A stretch of DNA of 64,000 bases from NCBI GenBank assembly GCA_963728495.1, contig CAVSKI010000005.1:326500-390499 (forward strand). The letters are read 5' to 3'. The notes under the pieces were generated by a model, which saw only the letters and a list, made by a program, of their open reading frames with translations, did not search any database and was not told the DNA's origin. The stretch's first letter is position 1, and each line of letters begins with the position of its first letter. The translations under genes and the position numbers were made by a program. Shown one piece after another: positions 17,240-25,415 of this stretch. The stretch comes from JACVRW01 sp963728495. Lineage in GTDB: Bacteria > Actinomycetota > Thermoleophilia > Solirubrobacterales > Thermoleophilaceae.

Positions 17240-18258
17240 ATCTCCCGACGCCGGGAGAATCACGCGCCGACCTCGTGCTCGCCGGCGGCGGGGTGCTCGG
17301 GATCGGCCACGTGGGTGCCGTCTCGGTGCTGGAGGAGCAGGGCTTTCGGTTTCAGCGCATCGCCGGCACGTCGGCCGGCTCGATCGTCGGGGCGCTGCTC
17401 GCAGCGGGGCTGCCGACTGCTCGCCTCCGCGAGCTGGTCAGGGGGCTCGACTACGAGCGCTTCCTCGACAAGGACGCGCTGGACCGGGTACCGCTGGTGG
17501 GCGCGCCGCTGTCGGTGTTGATCGAGAACGGCTACGCGGAGGGGCGCTACTTCGTGGACTGGCTGGAGCGCGAGCTCGAATCGCTCGGGGTGAGGACATT
17601 CGGGGACCTGCGCATCAGCGACGACGGCGCAGACGCGCGGCCCGAGCAGCGATGGCGGTTGGTGGTGATGGCGGCAGATGTAACGCGGGGGCAGCTTCTG
17701 CGCCTTCCGTGGGACTACGAGCGCTACGGGCTCGACCCCGACGAACAACCGGTCGTGAGCGCCGTGCGCGCCTCGATCTCCGTCCCCTATCTCTTCGAGC
17801 CGTTCGACCTCCGCTATCACGGAGGCGAGTCGCTGCTCGTGGACGGCGGGCTAATTTCGAACTTCCCGATCGACGCATTCGATCGCACGGACGGGGCGCC
17901 CCCGCGCTGGCCGACCTTCGGCGTGACCTTGATTCCCCAGCTGCCGGCCGGGGACACCAAGCTCGTGCCCGCTCTGCGCGGCCTGCGGCTGGTTCCCTCG
18001 TTCCGATTCCTCGAGTCGGTGGTCACGACCGCGGTGGTGGGCCGCGACCAGGGCTACCTGGCCCAGCCCTGGGTGCGGGCTCGGGCGATGGAGGTCGACA
18101 CGTTCGGCGTGAGCCCTTTCGACTTCACGGTCGAGCCCGATGTGGTGGAGCGCCTGTACGAGAGCGGACGCCGGACGGCGACGGAGTTCCTCGAGGGCTG
18201 GTCTTTCGACGGGTACGTGGAGCGCCACCGGCAGACGCTCAGAGCTCAACCTTCATAA
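17236..18258 (+). CDS. Patatin-like phospholipase
   Basis: About 340 residues from a TTG at 17236. Near the N-terminus 'LVLAGGGVLGIGHVGAV' holds the Gly-rich oxyanion loop, 'GTSAGS' places the nucleophile at Ser46, and 'LLVDGGLISNFP' supplies the catalytic Asp of the Ser-Asp dyad. 'SVPYLFEPF' before it is a typical patatin block. No signal peptide. Patatins release fatty acids from membrane lipids and are recurrent killing effectors in bacterial conflict systems (for example CBASS CapV); no cyclase of that type is adjacent. TTG is chosen because it overlaps the LmbU stop; no better site is seen. It overlaps the convergent phosphoesterase by 20 bases. Confidence 0.85.
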   Translation: MNLPTPGESRADLVLAGGGVLGIGHVGAVSVLEEQGFRFQRIAGTSAGSIVGALLAAGLPTARLRELVRGLDYERFLDKDALDRVPLVGAPLSVLIENGYAEGRYFVDWLERELESLGVRTFGDLRISDDGADARPEQRWRLVVMAADVTRGQLLRLPWDYERYGLDPDEQPVVSAVRASISVPYLFEPFDLRYHGGESLLVDGGLISNFPIDAFDRTDGAPPRWPTFGVTLIPQLPAGDTKLVPALRGLRLVPSFRFLESVVTTAVVGRDQGYLAQPWVRARAMEVDTFGVSPFDFTVEPDVVERLYESGRRTATEFLEGWSFDGYVERHRQTLRAQPS

Positions 18259-19048
18259 CGCGCCGGCCGCGCAGCTCCCTCCAGCGGCCGGAGCGATGGT
18301 CGCGAAAGCGCAGCTCGATCCCTCCCTGCCGGTGCGTGAGGTAGACCGAGCAGAGGGGGTCGCGAGGGTCGCGGCGCTTGCCCACTCCCACCAGCGCCGA
18401 CGTGTTGATGGCGACGATCGAGCGCTTGGGCGCGAGCTTCGCTCGCTTGACGAAGCCGGGCACGCTGAGCGGCGAATGCGTGTGTCCCGCGAGCCACAGC
18501 TTCGCGTTCGGGTGATCGGCCAGCACGGCGCGGATGCGTTTGTCGGGGTAGGCGTGGAAGGCGGCCATCGCCGAGGTGAAATGCAGCTTCGGGTTTCCCA
18601 TCACGGTCCGATACAGCGGCCAGTGACAGGCCACCCAGCAATCCGTGTCGGCGCGAGCGAGCTCCTTGTCGAGGAAGGACAGCGTGTCCGGGGAGAGCAG
18701 GCCGGAGTCCTTCCCGGGCTCGCTGCGGTCTGGACCCACAACGATCAGCTGAGCGAAACCCAGCTCCACCGTGAAGTTCTGTGCCGGCTGCCCGTAGGTG
18801 CGCGCCCACTCGGCCACGCTGCGGCTTTTTCCCATGATGTCGTGGTTGCCCAGCACCGCCGCCCAGGGGCCGGGCAGGCGGTCGAGAAAGCGCAGGGCCA
18901 GCTCGTCCTCGGCCGGGAGGCCCGCCTCGGTCGCGTCGCCGATCTGGAGGTGCAGCGCCGGCTCGCCCAGCGCTTGCAGGTCGCGCTCGACGAGGCCAAG
19001 GCGCTTTGGGGTGATCGCTCCGGCGTGAAGGTCGCCCAGGCAGTGCAC
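18239..19048 (-). CDS. Metallophosphoesterase (calcineurin-like)
   Basis: 269 residues from a GTG at 19048 with GGAGGAGG upstream. Binuclear metal motifs in order: 'GDLHAG' at residues 5-10, 'IGDATE', 'VLGNHDIMG', 'ACHWPLY' and 'LAGHTHSP'. All the expected ligands are present, so it should be an active phosphodiesterase or phosphatase; the substrate is unknown. It is the last gene of a five-gene run on the minus strand (24399 to 18239): phosphoesterase, trypsin/endonuclease, trypsin, Vps62-like, phosphoesterase. The gap to the Vps62-like gene is 29 bases. Confidence 0.85.
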   Translation of the reverse strand: MHCLGDLHAGAITPKRLGLVERDLQALGEPALHLQIGDATEAGLPAEDELALRFLDRLPGPWAAVLGNHDIMGKSRSVAEWARTYGQPAQNFTVELGFAQLIVVGPDRSEPGKDSGLLSPDTLSFLDKELARADTDCWVACHWPLYRTVMGNPKLHFTSAMAAFHAYPDKRIRAVLADHPNAKLWLAGHTHSPLSVPGFVKRAKLAPKRSIVAINTSALVGVGKRRDPRDPLCSVYLTHRQGGIELRFRDHRSGRWRELRGRRVMKVEL

Positions 19049-19077
19049 CGACCTCCTCCAGTCGCGCTTGCGAAGGC

Positions 19078-20220
19078 TCAAAGCTGCGTGCTCACCGGCT
19101 CGCTGACGTTGCCGTCCTCGTCGGCGGCGCTCACCCTGACCTCGTAGTCCTTCTCCTCCAGCGGCAGTGGATGCTCGATCTCGCCGCTCATGGAATCGAG
19201 TCGATGCGTGTAGGTGGCGGGCGGCAGAGCATCCTGTGCGGAGTCGAGCGAGACGATCAGCTGCACCGGTGCGGGCAGCCCGCGCTGAAGGGAGAAGCTG
19301 TAGCTGATCAGCGCCCGATCGCCGGCCCTGCGGGCGCTGATGGCCGGGGTGGGCGGCGCCGGCGGCAGCAGCTCGGGAGCCAGCTCGTTGGGATCGAACT
19401 CGTCGCATTCCTCGTGGAAGGTCGCCGGCTCGGACCACTTGTCCTGATGAGCGGGCCCGCGCGGGCTGTTCGACTCGAGCACGCTGCGCGCCTTGCTCGA
19501 GCCCCAGCGCCCGGGCCAGGCGACCCAGCCCGGCCCCTCCGCACCGATCTGCTCGAGGGTGGGCCGGCTGACCTCGGGGCCCCTGCCGTCAGCGTGATCG
19601 GGTACCACCGGCGCGTCGTGGCGGCCCGCAGACGCGTACGAGGCCTGCGAGCCGCGCGCCACGTAGACCACCGGACGCCCCTCTCGCTGCTCGACCAGCT
19701 CCCAGCGGCAGCGCTGCCCGTGAGTGTGCTGAGCGAAGGCCATCGAGGTCGGCAGGTCGGCCGAGTCCAGGCGCAGCTGGACCATCTCCCAGTCGCCCTC
19801 GTGCAGGCCGAAGCCCAGAAATGCCTTGTTGTTGTAGAGGTAGAAGAACCAGTACTGCAGCCATTTGCCGCCGTCGTCGGCCTCGACGGCGCGCCCGTAC
19901 ACGCGATCCTTGTACTCGCCCTTGTGCATCTCGCGCGCCTGTAGCACGTAATCGCGGCCCACGGCGTCGAGATGATCGGAGCGACGAGCCTTCGTCCCGT
20001 TCCCGTACTTCGGAAAGCCGAGCAGATCCAGCTCGAGCCGGTCGCCGGTCCCGCCCGGGGCCGCGGAGGCCAGCACCGTACCGTCGGCTCGTTTGAGCAG
20101 GTTGGCCGGCTCACCCGAGGCCGCAACGCGATCGGTGAGGATGGCCGGAGAGTCGGCCATGAAGCTGCCCTGCGAGTCGTAGCGCAGCACCGGCAGGTGG
20201 CGCTGCAGGAGATCGAGCAC
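19078..20220 (-). CDS. Vps62-like protein
   Basis: 380 residues. Central blocks 'LQYWFFYLYNN', 'FLGFGLHEGDWEMVQL' and 'VYVARGSQASYA' match the Vps62-related (DUF946) family, whose eukaryotic members take part in vacuolar protein sorting; the molecular role in bacteria is unknown. The C-terminal ~90 residues form an Ig-like domain ('LIVSLDSAQDALPPATYTHRLD', in two blocks; 'YEVRVSAADEDGNVSEPV'). There is no signal peptide. Start is a GTG at 20220, ten bases after the upstream trypsin stop, so it is in an operon. A broken paralog lies at 12212-12792. Confidence 0.75.
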   Translation of the reverse strand: MLDLLQRHLPVLRYDSQGSFMADSPAILTDRVAASGEPANLLKRADGTVLASAAPGGTGDRLELDLLGFPKYGNGTKARRSDHLDAVGRDYVLQAREMHKGEYKDRVYGRAVEADDGGKWLQYWFFYLYNNKAFLGFGLHEGDWEMVQLRLDSADLPTSMAFAQHTHGQRCRWELVEQREGRPVVYVARGSQASYASAGRHDAPVVPDHADGRGPEVSRPTLEQIGAEGPGWVAWPGRWGSSKARSVLESNSPRGPAHQDKWSEPATFHEECDEFDPNELAPELLPPAPPTPAISARRAGDRALISYSFSLQRGLPAPVQLIVSLDSAQDALPPATYTHRLDSMSGEIEHPLPLEEKDYEVRVSAADEDGNVSEPVSTQL

Positions 20221-20229
20221 AGCCCGCCG

Positions 20230-21012
20230 TCAGGTCGGCATGTCGGCCAGGACGGCCGAGATCCGGATCCCCTCGTTGCGGAAGTGGGTGGACTGGTCGC
20301 TCGGCTGCGGGAGCCAGCCGCCGCTGTGGTGGAGCGCCACACACTCCCAGTCGTTGTCGAACACCGGAGAGCCCGACGACCCCGGCAGGGTGTCGGTGAG
20401 GTACTGGACGACCGAATCGTCGACGTACTCGATCTCGTTGTCCACGATGGCGATCTGCTTCGGCTGCCCGCCGGGATGCTGGATGATCGCCACGTCCTGC
20501 TTGGCCTTCACCGTCAGGTCGTCGCGCAGGTTTATGAAGCCCCACTTGGCGCCGGGGCTGCCCTTCACCTGCACCACCGCGTAGTCCAGGTCCTCGTTGG
20601 TGTGGAAGAAGGCGTCCGGGTCGGCGGTGTAGTCATCGGTGTCCAACGGCTGGCCGGCCAGATCAGTCTGAAAGTTGAACTGGACCGTCGCGCCCTCGGC
20701 CTCCTGCGCGTTGCCGAACACGTGATTGTTGGTCAGCAGGCGGTCGGGCCCGATCATGAATCCGGTGGCCACACCCCGTCCGGGAAGCGTGAGGCGCGCC
20801 ACGGCGCGCGAGCGCTGGACGCCAGTCTCCAGGAACGCCACAGGGCGGAGGTTGTTCTCCCCGATCAACTTCTCCTGCGTATCGATCGCCTCGCCAAAGG
20901 ATCCTGAGTCGGTCGAGCCGAGGGCCTCTCCGGTCACATCGGTCGTCCCGTCGTGGCCCTTCCACTCCACCTCCGGGCCCTCGATCGGCCTCAAAGTTTC
21001 CGTACTCGGCAT
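20230..21012 (-). CDS. Trypsin-like serine protease (V8/Glu-C type)
   Basis: 260 residues. 'LLTNNHVF' supplies His, 'EDLDYAVVQV' Asp and 'PGSSGSPVF' Ser; 'GVATGFMIGPDRLL' opens the fold. It lacks a signal peptide and propeptide Cys, so it is probably cytosolic. It closely resembles the protease half of the next gene upstream, 21044-23107 ('FNFQTDLAGQPL' versus 'FNFQAGLDGRSL', and 'IIQHPGGQPKQIA' versus 'VIQHPNGEPKQLA'), which points to tandem duplication. The start is an ATG at 21012 after GGGGAAGG; the stop is nine bases before the Vps62-like start. Confidence 0.9.
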   Translation of the reverse strand: MPSTETLRPIEGPEVEWKGHDGTTDVTGEALGSTDSGSFGEAIDTQEKLIGENNLRPVAFLETGVQRSRAVARLTLPGRGVATGFMIGPDRLLTNNHVFGNAQEAEGATVQFNFQTDLAGQPLDTDDYTADPDAFFHTNEDLDYAVVQVKGSPGAKWGFINLRDDLTVKAKQDVAIIQHPGGQPKQIAIVDNEIEYVDDSVVQYLTDTLPGSSGSPVFDNDWECVALHHSGGWLPQPSDQSTHFRNEGIRISAVLADMPT

Positions 21013-21043
21013 GCCTTCCCCTTCGTTTCTTTTGCGGGCGAGC

Positions 21044-23107
21044 CTACGCCCAGGCGGCCGCGAAATCCAGGCGCTCGGCCCATTCCGGATGGTCGATGAG
21101 AGGGTTGCGATTGCCCTGCAGCTCGGCACTCGCCGTGTTGCGGTGACGCTCGTACAAGCTCACGGGATCCTCCTCGTGCCAAGCGAGGAGCAGCTCGAGC
21201 CGCTCCGCGGTCAGCTCCCGCTCCGCGTCGCCCACCAGCCCGGGGTAGCGCAACAGGAAGTAGAGCGTCGCGCGCGACGCCGGTCCCTTGCCGGCGGCCG
21301 GCTCGAAGCCCTCGGCCTCGCGGCGCCCGCACTCCTCACGCTGAGCCTCTTCGTCTTCGGCGAAATCAAAGTAGGGGAAGTTGCCGCGAAAGCTGTTGCA
21401 GCCCGATTCACAGGCGAAGAGGTGATGTAGATCGCCGCGCATCGGCTCCTTGGCCGCAAACCACGACTGGGGCACCACGTGCTCACAGTTGAACGGCAGC
21501 GCCGCCTCCAGCGTCGCGAGCTCGGCCTCGAGCTCGCCCGGACCGACCGCGCTCTCACGGCGGACGAACTCCTCCAGGCGCCGGGTGCGGGCCGCCTCCA
21601 CGGCGGCGTCGGCCCTGATCAGCTCCTCCGCGGTGAACGTCTTCCCGGAGTAGAGGCTGCGCAGCACGCCGTCAGGATGGAGGTCGACCCAGGGATAGAC
21701 GAGCCGCGACGGCTTGTACGCGGGACGCGGCTGATGGGTGCGCTCGAGCAGCCCTGAAAGCGATCCGTAGAGCGACGCGCCATCGGCGTCGGCGTCAATC
21801 TGTGCGTAGTAGCTCTCCCTCGCGGCGCTGTCCGCCTCGTCGTCGTAGTAGGGCCGCGCTTCGGCCGCGGCCAGGCCGACCAATGCGGCCCGCAGATCGG
21901 GATCCTCCTCGGCCGCAGAGCCCTCGCTGCCGAGCGTCACGCTCACCCGCAGGGGCAGTGTCCACACCGTGGTCTCACCCCGGGTGCCGGACGCTCCCAG
22001 CGTAATGCCCGCCGCTGTGCTCGCCCCCAACTGGCCGGCTCTCTCAACCGCGGTCGGAGGACCGACCTCGCTGAGCTGGGCGCGCAGCTTCTCCGCGGTC
22101 CCGGTCATCGGCATCTCGCGCAGCGCACGCACCACGCGGCTGATCCTCACCCCCTCGTTGGCCTTCCAGTCGAGCCGCTGCTCGCCCATGGCGCTGGTCC
22201 AGAGCGAGCCGTCGATGGCGAGGTACCGGCCGTTCGCATCCTTGCGGGGCACCCCCGAGTGATGGAGGGCCACGACCTCCCACTGGTCGTTGAACACCGG
22301 CGAGCCCGAAGAGCCGGGAGCGGTGTCGGTCTCGTAGTGCAGGAAGTTCGGAAGCCGGTCGACCACCCGGTTCTCACGCAGCGCAAGCTGCTTGGGCTCT
22401 CCGTTCGGGTGTTGGATCACGTTGACGAACTCGCCGAGCACGACCTTGCCCTGCTCCTCGATCAGGCGCAGCCAGCCGAAGTCGGACAGCTGCATGCCGG
22501 CCTGGTCCTGCTCGGCCACGGCGACGAACGTGAAGTCGAGTTCCTTGCTGGTGGCGAAGAACGTGTCGGGCTCGAGTGAGAAGGCCACGGGTTGCAGCGA
22601 GCGACCGTCCAGACCGGCCTGGAAGTTGAACTCGACGAGGCCCCGGGCAGCCTCGTCGCGATCGCGCAGCACGTGGTTGTTGGTCAGCAGCAGGCGTGGG
22701 GAGGCCATGAAACCGCTGCCGTAGTGAGCCTCCGGGGAGCTGACGCTGATGCGGCCCACCGAGCGGCTCGCCAGGTGGCCGCGCTGAAGGAAGCCAACGT
22801 CAACCAGGTCGTTGCGTCCCATCAGCCGCTCGAGCCCGAGCACGTCGGCGCCGAAGCTCTCCGGCGGGAGTGTCTCGTCGAGGCTGCGCCCGGTGCTCGC
22901 CACCGCCGGCTTATTCTCGATCGCCTTCGCGAGACCCATGTCGACGCCCAGGCGATCAAAGCGCTGCTCCAGTCGGTCCGGGTCGTCGGCGTAGAGCACG
23001 CCGCGCTTCTTGAGCACGTCCATCGTCTGTTCGCGCTCCGTCGTACGCCTCTCGTAGCGGCGCGCGCTGGCCGCCAGGGTGTCAAGGAACGTGTCGGTGA
23101 CGATCAC
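21044..23107 (-). CDS. Trypsin-like protease fused to endonuclease I
   Basis: 687 residues. Helical N-terminus (~1-100), then a trypsin-like domain at ~100-340 ('LLTNNHVL', 'KELDFTFVAV', 'PGSSGSPVF', full triad). After a linker, residues ~480-687 form an endonuclease I (EndA/NucM, beta-beta-alpha-metal) domain: 'NCEHVVPQSWF' at ~540 with metal-site His543, 'RGDLHHLF', 'CNSFRGNFPYFDF' and the C-terminal 'GNRNPLIDHPEWAERL'. Both domains look complete. Endonuclease I cuts DNA without sequence preference and is usually secreted; here no signal peptide exists, so the nuclease would be dangerous unless held inactive. The start GTG overlaps the phosphoesterase stop (GTGA). Confidence 0.88.
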   Translation of the reverse strand: MIVTDTFLDTLAASARRYERRTTEREQTMDVLKKRGVLYADDPDRLEQRFDRLGVDMGLAKAIENKPAVASTGRSLDETLPPESFGADVLGLERLMGRNDLVDVGFLQRGHLASRSVGRISVSSPEAHYGSGFMASPRLLLTNNHVLRDRDEAARGLVEFNFQAGLDGRSLQPVAFSLEPDTFFATSKELDFTFVAVAEQDQAGMQLSDFGWLRLIEEQGKVVLGEFVNVIQHPNGEPKQLALRENRVVDRLPNFLHYETDTAPGSSGSPVFNDQWEVVALHHSGVPRKDANGRYLAIDGSLWTSAMGEQRLDWKANEGVRISRVVRALREMPMTGTAEKLRAQLSEVGPPTAVERAGQLGASTAAGITLGASGTRGETTVWTLPLRVSVTLGSEGSAAEEDPDLRAALVGLAAAEARPYYDDEADSAARESYYAQIDADADGASLYGSLSGLLERTHQPRPAYKPSRLVYPWVDLHPDGVLRSLYSGKTFTAEELIRADAAVEAARTRRLEEFVRRESAVGPGELEAELATLEAALPFNCEHVVPQSWFAAKEPMRGDLHHLFACESGCNSFRGNFPYFDFAEDEEAQREECGRREAEGFEPAAGKGPASRATLYFLLRYPGLVGDAERELTAERLELLLAWHEEDPVSLYERHRNTASAELQGNRNPLIDHPEWAERLDFAAAWA

Positions 23108-24399
23108 GAGAGCAGGGCGCTTCGCAGCACGGACCCGTCCGGCGCGCGGACGATCTCGTTCAGCGACGCCCCGTCGAGCTCGAGCGTGAGATAGCCGTTC
23201 GGGCCGTAGCGGTCCTCGTGCTCGGGCACATACGGGTTGGGCCCGTCGAGGAGCAAGCCCGACGGCACCAGGTTCTTGGCCGGCACGCGCCGCCAGCGCT
23301 CGTCGCCCTGATCCGGCTGGTAGCTGGTCACGTCGTCGCGGAAGTAGGGCATGCCGCCGTGTCCGATGCAGCGGCCGAGCAGGCCCCAGGCCGGGTGGCG
23401 GTCGTAGATCACGCAGCGATGCTCATGGCCCCAGTACCAGGCGAAGATCCGGCCGCCCTCCAGCACGGGCGCCAGCTTCTCCACGAGCTTGGGCCCTTGT
23501 TTGCTGAGCAGGGAGAAGGGCTGGTGATGGCAGAAGAGCAGCACTCGCCGCTCGCCCGCACCCGCGATCAGCCCCTCGAGCCACCCCGATTGGCCCTGGG
23601 CGAGGTCATGATCCTCGTAGGCGCTGTCGAGTCCGACCAGCAGCCAGTCGTCAGTCTCGACCGCAAACGGAGTGGCCTGCTGGCCGAAGGCGGGCAGCGT
23701 CTCCTTGAACAGGCCCTCCCCGCCCGAGTACATCTCGTGGTTGGAGTTGCAGGCCCGGCTCACCGCGCCCGGCACCGTGGGCCAGAGCTCGAGGAAATTC
23801 TCACGCACCTCGGTCGGCGTGCCCGAGTAGTAGACGTCACCGAGATGGAGCAGCAGGTCGTAGCCGCCGTCGCTCTCGATGCTCGACGCGCATTCCGGTG
23901 CGCCGTACAGGCCCGTTCCCCAGTCGGCCAGAAGGGCCACGCGCAGCTTCCTGCCGTCACCGATTCGCTCCGGCCGCTCAGCCGGCGCGCGCCACTTCTC
24001 GGGCACGATCCGGCGCCACCAGTCGAGCACGCTCCCCACCCAGCCCGAGATATCCCCCTCGTCGAACATGACCTCGAGCGACCCCGCGTCGCGTCTCGGG
24101 ATGTCCGGAGGGCTCTCGACCAGGTGGCTCTGCATCAGCGACGCCAGCTGATGCTGGGCGGTCACGAGCACGCCGTCGTCGGCCCCCTCGGCCTCGAGCG
24201 CGGCGAGCGCCTCGGTCAGGCGGGCGCGGTCGCTCCCGTCCACGGGCCCGAGCTCCAGGCTTGGGTCGTCGAGCCCAGCCAGGCAGGCCTCCAGGCTGCG
24301 GTGAGTCACCACCTCCACGGTGAGGGCATGATCTTCGTGGGGCAGGCGCGCGTCAACCGGTGGCGGGAGTTCGAGGCAGTTGACAACCCCGTCGGGCAT
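23104..24399 (-). CDS. Metallophosphoesterase with N-terminal extension
   Basis: 431 residues. Metal motifs 'LLADWGTG', 'HLGDVYYSG', 'NSNHEMYSGG', 'FCHHQPFS' and 'YWGHEHRC' are in family order; the usual GNH is SNH here. Residues 1-~150 form a helical extension without a recognised domain ('ALAALEAEGADDGVLVTAQHQL'), and the C-terminus has a strand-rich tail ('GYLTLELDGASL'). It is the first gene of the minus-strand operon and is coupled to the trypsin/endonuclease fusion. Its ATG lies only eight bases from the ATG of the divergent trypsin gene, so their promoters must overlap the opposite coding regions, or one start lies further inside. Confidence 0.85.
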   Translation of the reverse strand: MPDGVVNCLELPPPVDARLPHEDHALTVEVVTHRSLEACLAGLDDPSLELGPVDGSDRARLTEALAALEAEGADDGVLVTAQHQLASLMQSHLVESPPDIPRRDAGSLEVMFDEGDISGWVGSVLDWWRRIVPEKWRAPAERPERIGDGRKLRVALLADWGTGLYGAPECASSIESDGGYDLLLHLGDVYYSGTPTEVRENFLELWPTVPGAVSRACNSNHEMYSGGEGLFKETLPAFGQQATPFAVETDDWLLVGLDSAYEDHDLAQGQSGWLEGLIAGAGERRVLLFCHHQPFSLLSKQGPKLVEKLAPVLEGGRIFAWYWGHEHRCVIYDRHPAWGLLGRCIGHGGMPYFRDDVTSYQPDQGDERWRRVPAKNLVPSGLLLDGPNPYVPEHEDRYGPNGYLTLELDGASLNEIVRAPDGSVLRSALLS

Positions 24400-24407
24400 C
24401 TGTTCCG

Positions 24408-25415
24408 ATGGCCGTCATGGCCCGCCCACTCGAAGAGTTCTCCGCCGATGACCTGCTGTTCGAGCTGCGCGCCCGCGAGGAGAGCGAGCGTGCCGGCGAG
24501 GAGTCTCTTCCCGACGTCACCGAAAGCGATGAGGACGGGCCCGAGCTCAACCCCGAGCTCGAGAGCTTCGACACCCAGGAGCTCTCGCAGGCGCTGCGGG
24601 ACACGCAGGAGGTCATCTACGGCGTCGACGACCGCGTCGACATCTTCGCGGTCACCGACGCCGCCCTGCTCGAGGACGCCGACTGCCTGGTGGCGCTCTT
24701 CGGTGCCGCCGACGTGACCGACAACGGCGACGGCACCTCCACTCTGGCCACCTCAAACTTCGGCACGAGCAGGAACCTCTGCGTCGGCGAGCCCTTCCGC
24801 GACCAGCCCATCGGGGCGTTCTGCAGCGGCTTCCTCGTAGCGCCGGACCTCGTTGTAACGGCCGGCCACTGCGTCGACCCACCGAACACCCCCGCGGTCG
24901 AGAACATCCGCTTCGTGTTCGGCTTCCGGATGGTGGACGCCGCCACCGGTCCGCCGCCCATAGCCAACGGGGAGATCTTCAGCGGCGCTCAGGTGGTCGG
25001 CCGCGAGCTCGACCAGAGCGGCATCGACTGGGCGCTCGTACGTCTCGACCGGGCCGTGACCAACCACCGCCCCGCACCGATCCGTCGCCGGCGCAGAATC
25101 GGCTCCACGGCCGGAGTGCACGTGATCGGCCACCCGGTCGGCCTGCCGGCCAAGCTCGCCGCCGGCGCGTCCGTGCGCGACAACACGCCGGGGCCATTCT
25201 TCGTAGCCAACCTCGACACCTACGGCGGTAACTCGGGCTCGCCGGTGTTCAACTCCAGAACGCACGTGATCGAGGGCATCCTGGTCCGGGGCGAGCGCGA
25301 CTTCGTCCGCAGCGGCAACTGCAACGTGTCCTTCGTCTGCCCGACCACCGGCTGCCGCGGGGAGGACGTGACCCGGATCACCAAGCTCGCGGGGCTGATC
25401 CCCCCGCCGGCTTAG
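24408..25415 (+). CDS. Trypsin-like serine protease with acidic N-terminal region
   Basis: 335 residues. The first ~75 are acidic and helical ('FSADDLLFELRAREESERAGEE'-like, given in part), with no signal peptide. The protease domain at ~105-320 has 'VVTAGHCV' (His), 'GIDWALVRLD' (Asp) and 'YGGNSGSPVF' (Ser). It differs from the two minus-strand proteases by the classical TAGHC box and several Cys (residues ~125-155 and ~305-320) that could pair in an oxidising setting. The alternative start is an ATG three codons later (24417). It overlaps the convergent MFS gene by four bases. Confidence 0.85.
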   Translation: MAVMARPLEEFSADDLLFELRAREESERAGEESLPDVTESDEDGPELNPELESFDTQELSQALRDTQEVIYGVDDRVDIFAVTDAALLEDADCLVALFGAADVTDNGDGTSTLATSNFGTSRNLCVGEPFRDQPIGAFCSGFLVAPDLVVTAGHCVDPPNTPAVENIRFVFGFRMVDAATGPPPIANGEIFSGAQVVGRELDQSGIDWALVRLDRAVTNHRPAPIRRRRRIGSTAGVHVIGHPVGLPAKLAAGASVRDNTPGPFFVANLDTYGGNSGSPVFNSRTHVIEGILVRGERDFVRSGNCNVSFVCPTTGCRGEDVTRITKLAGLIPPPA

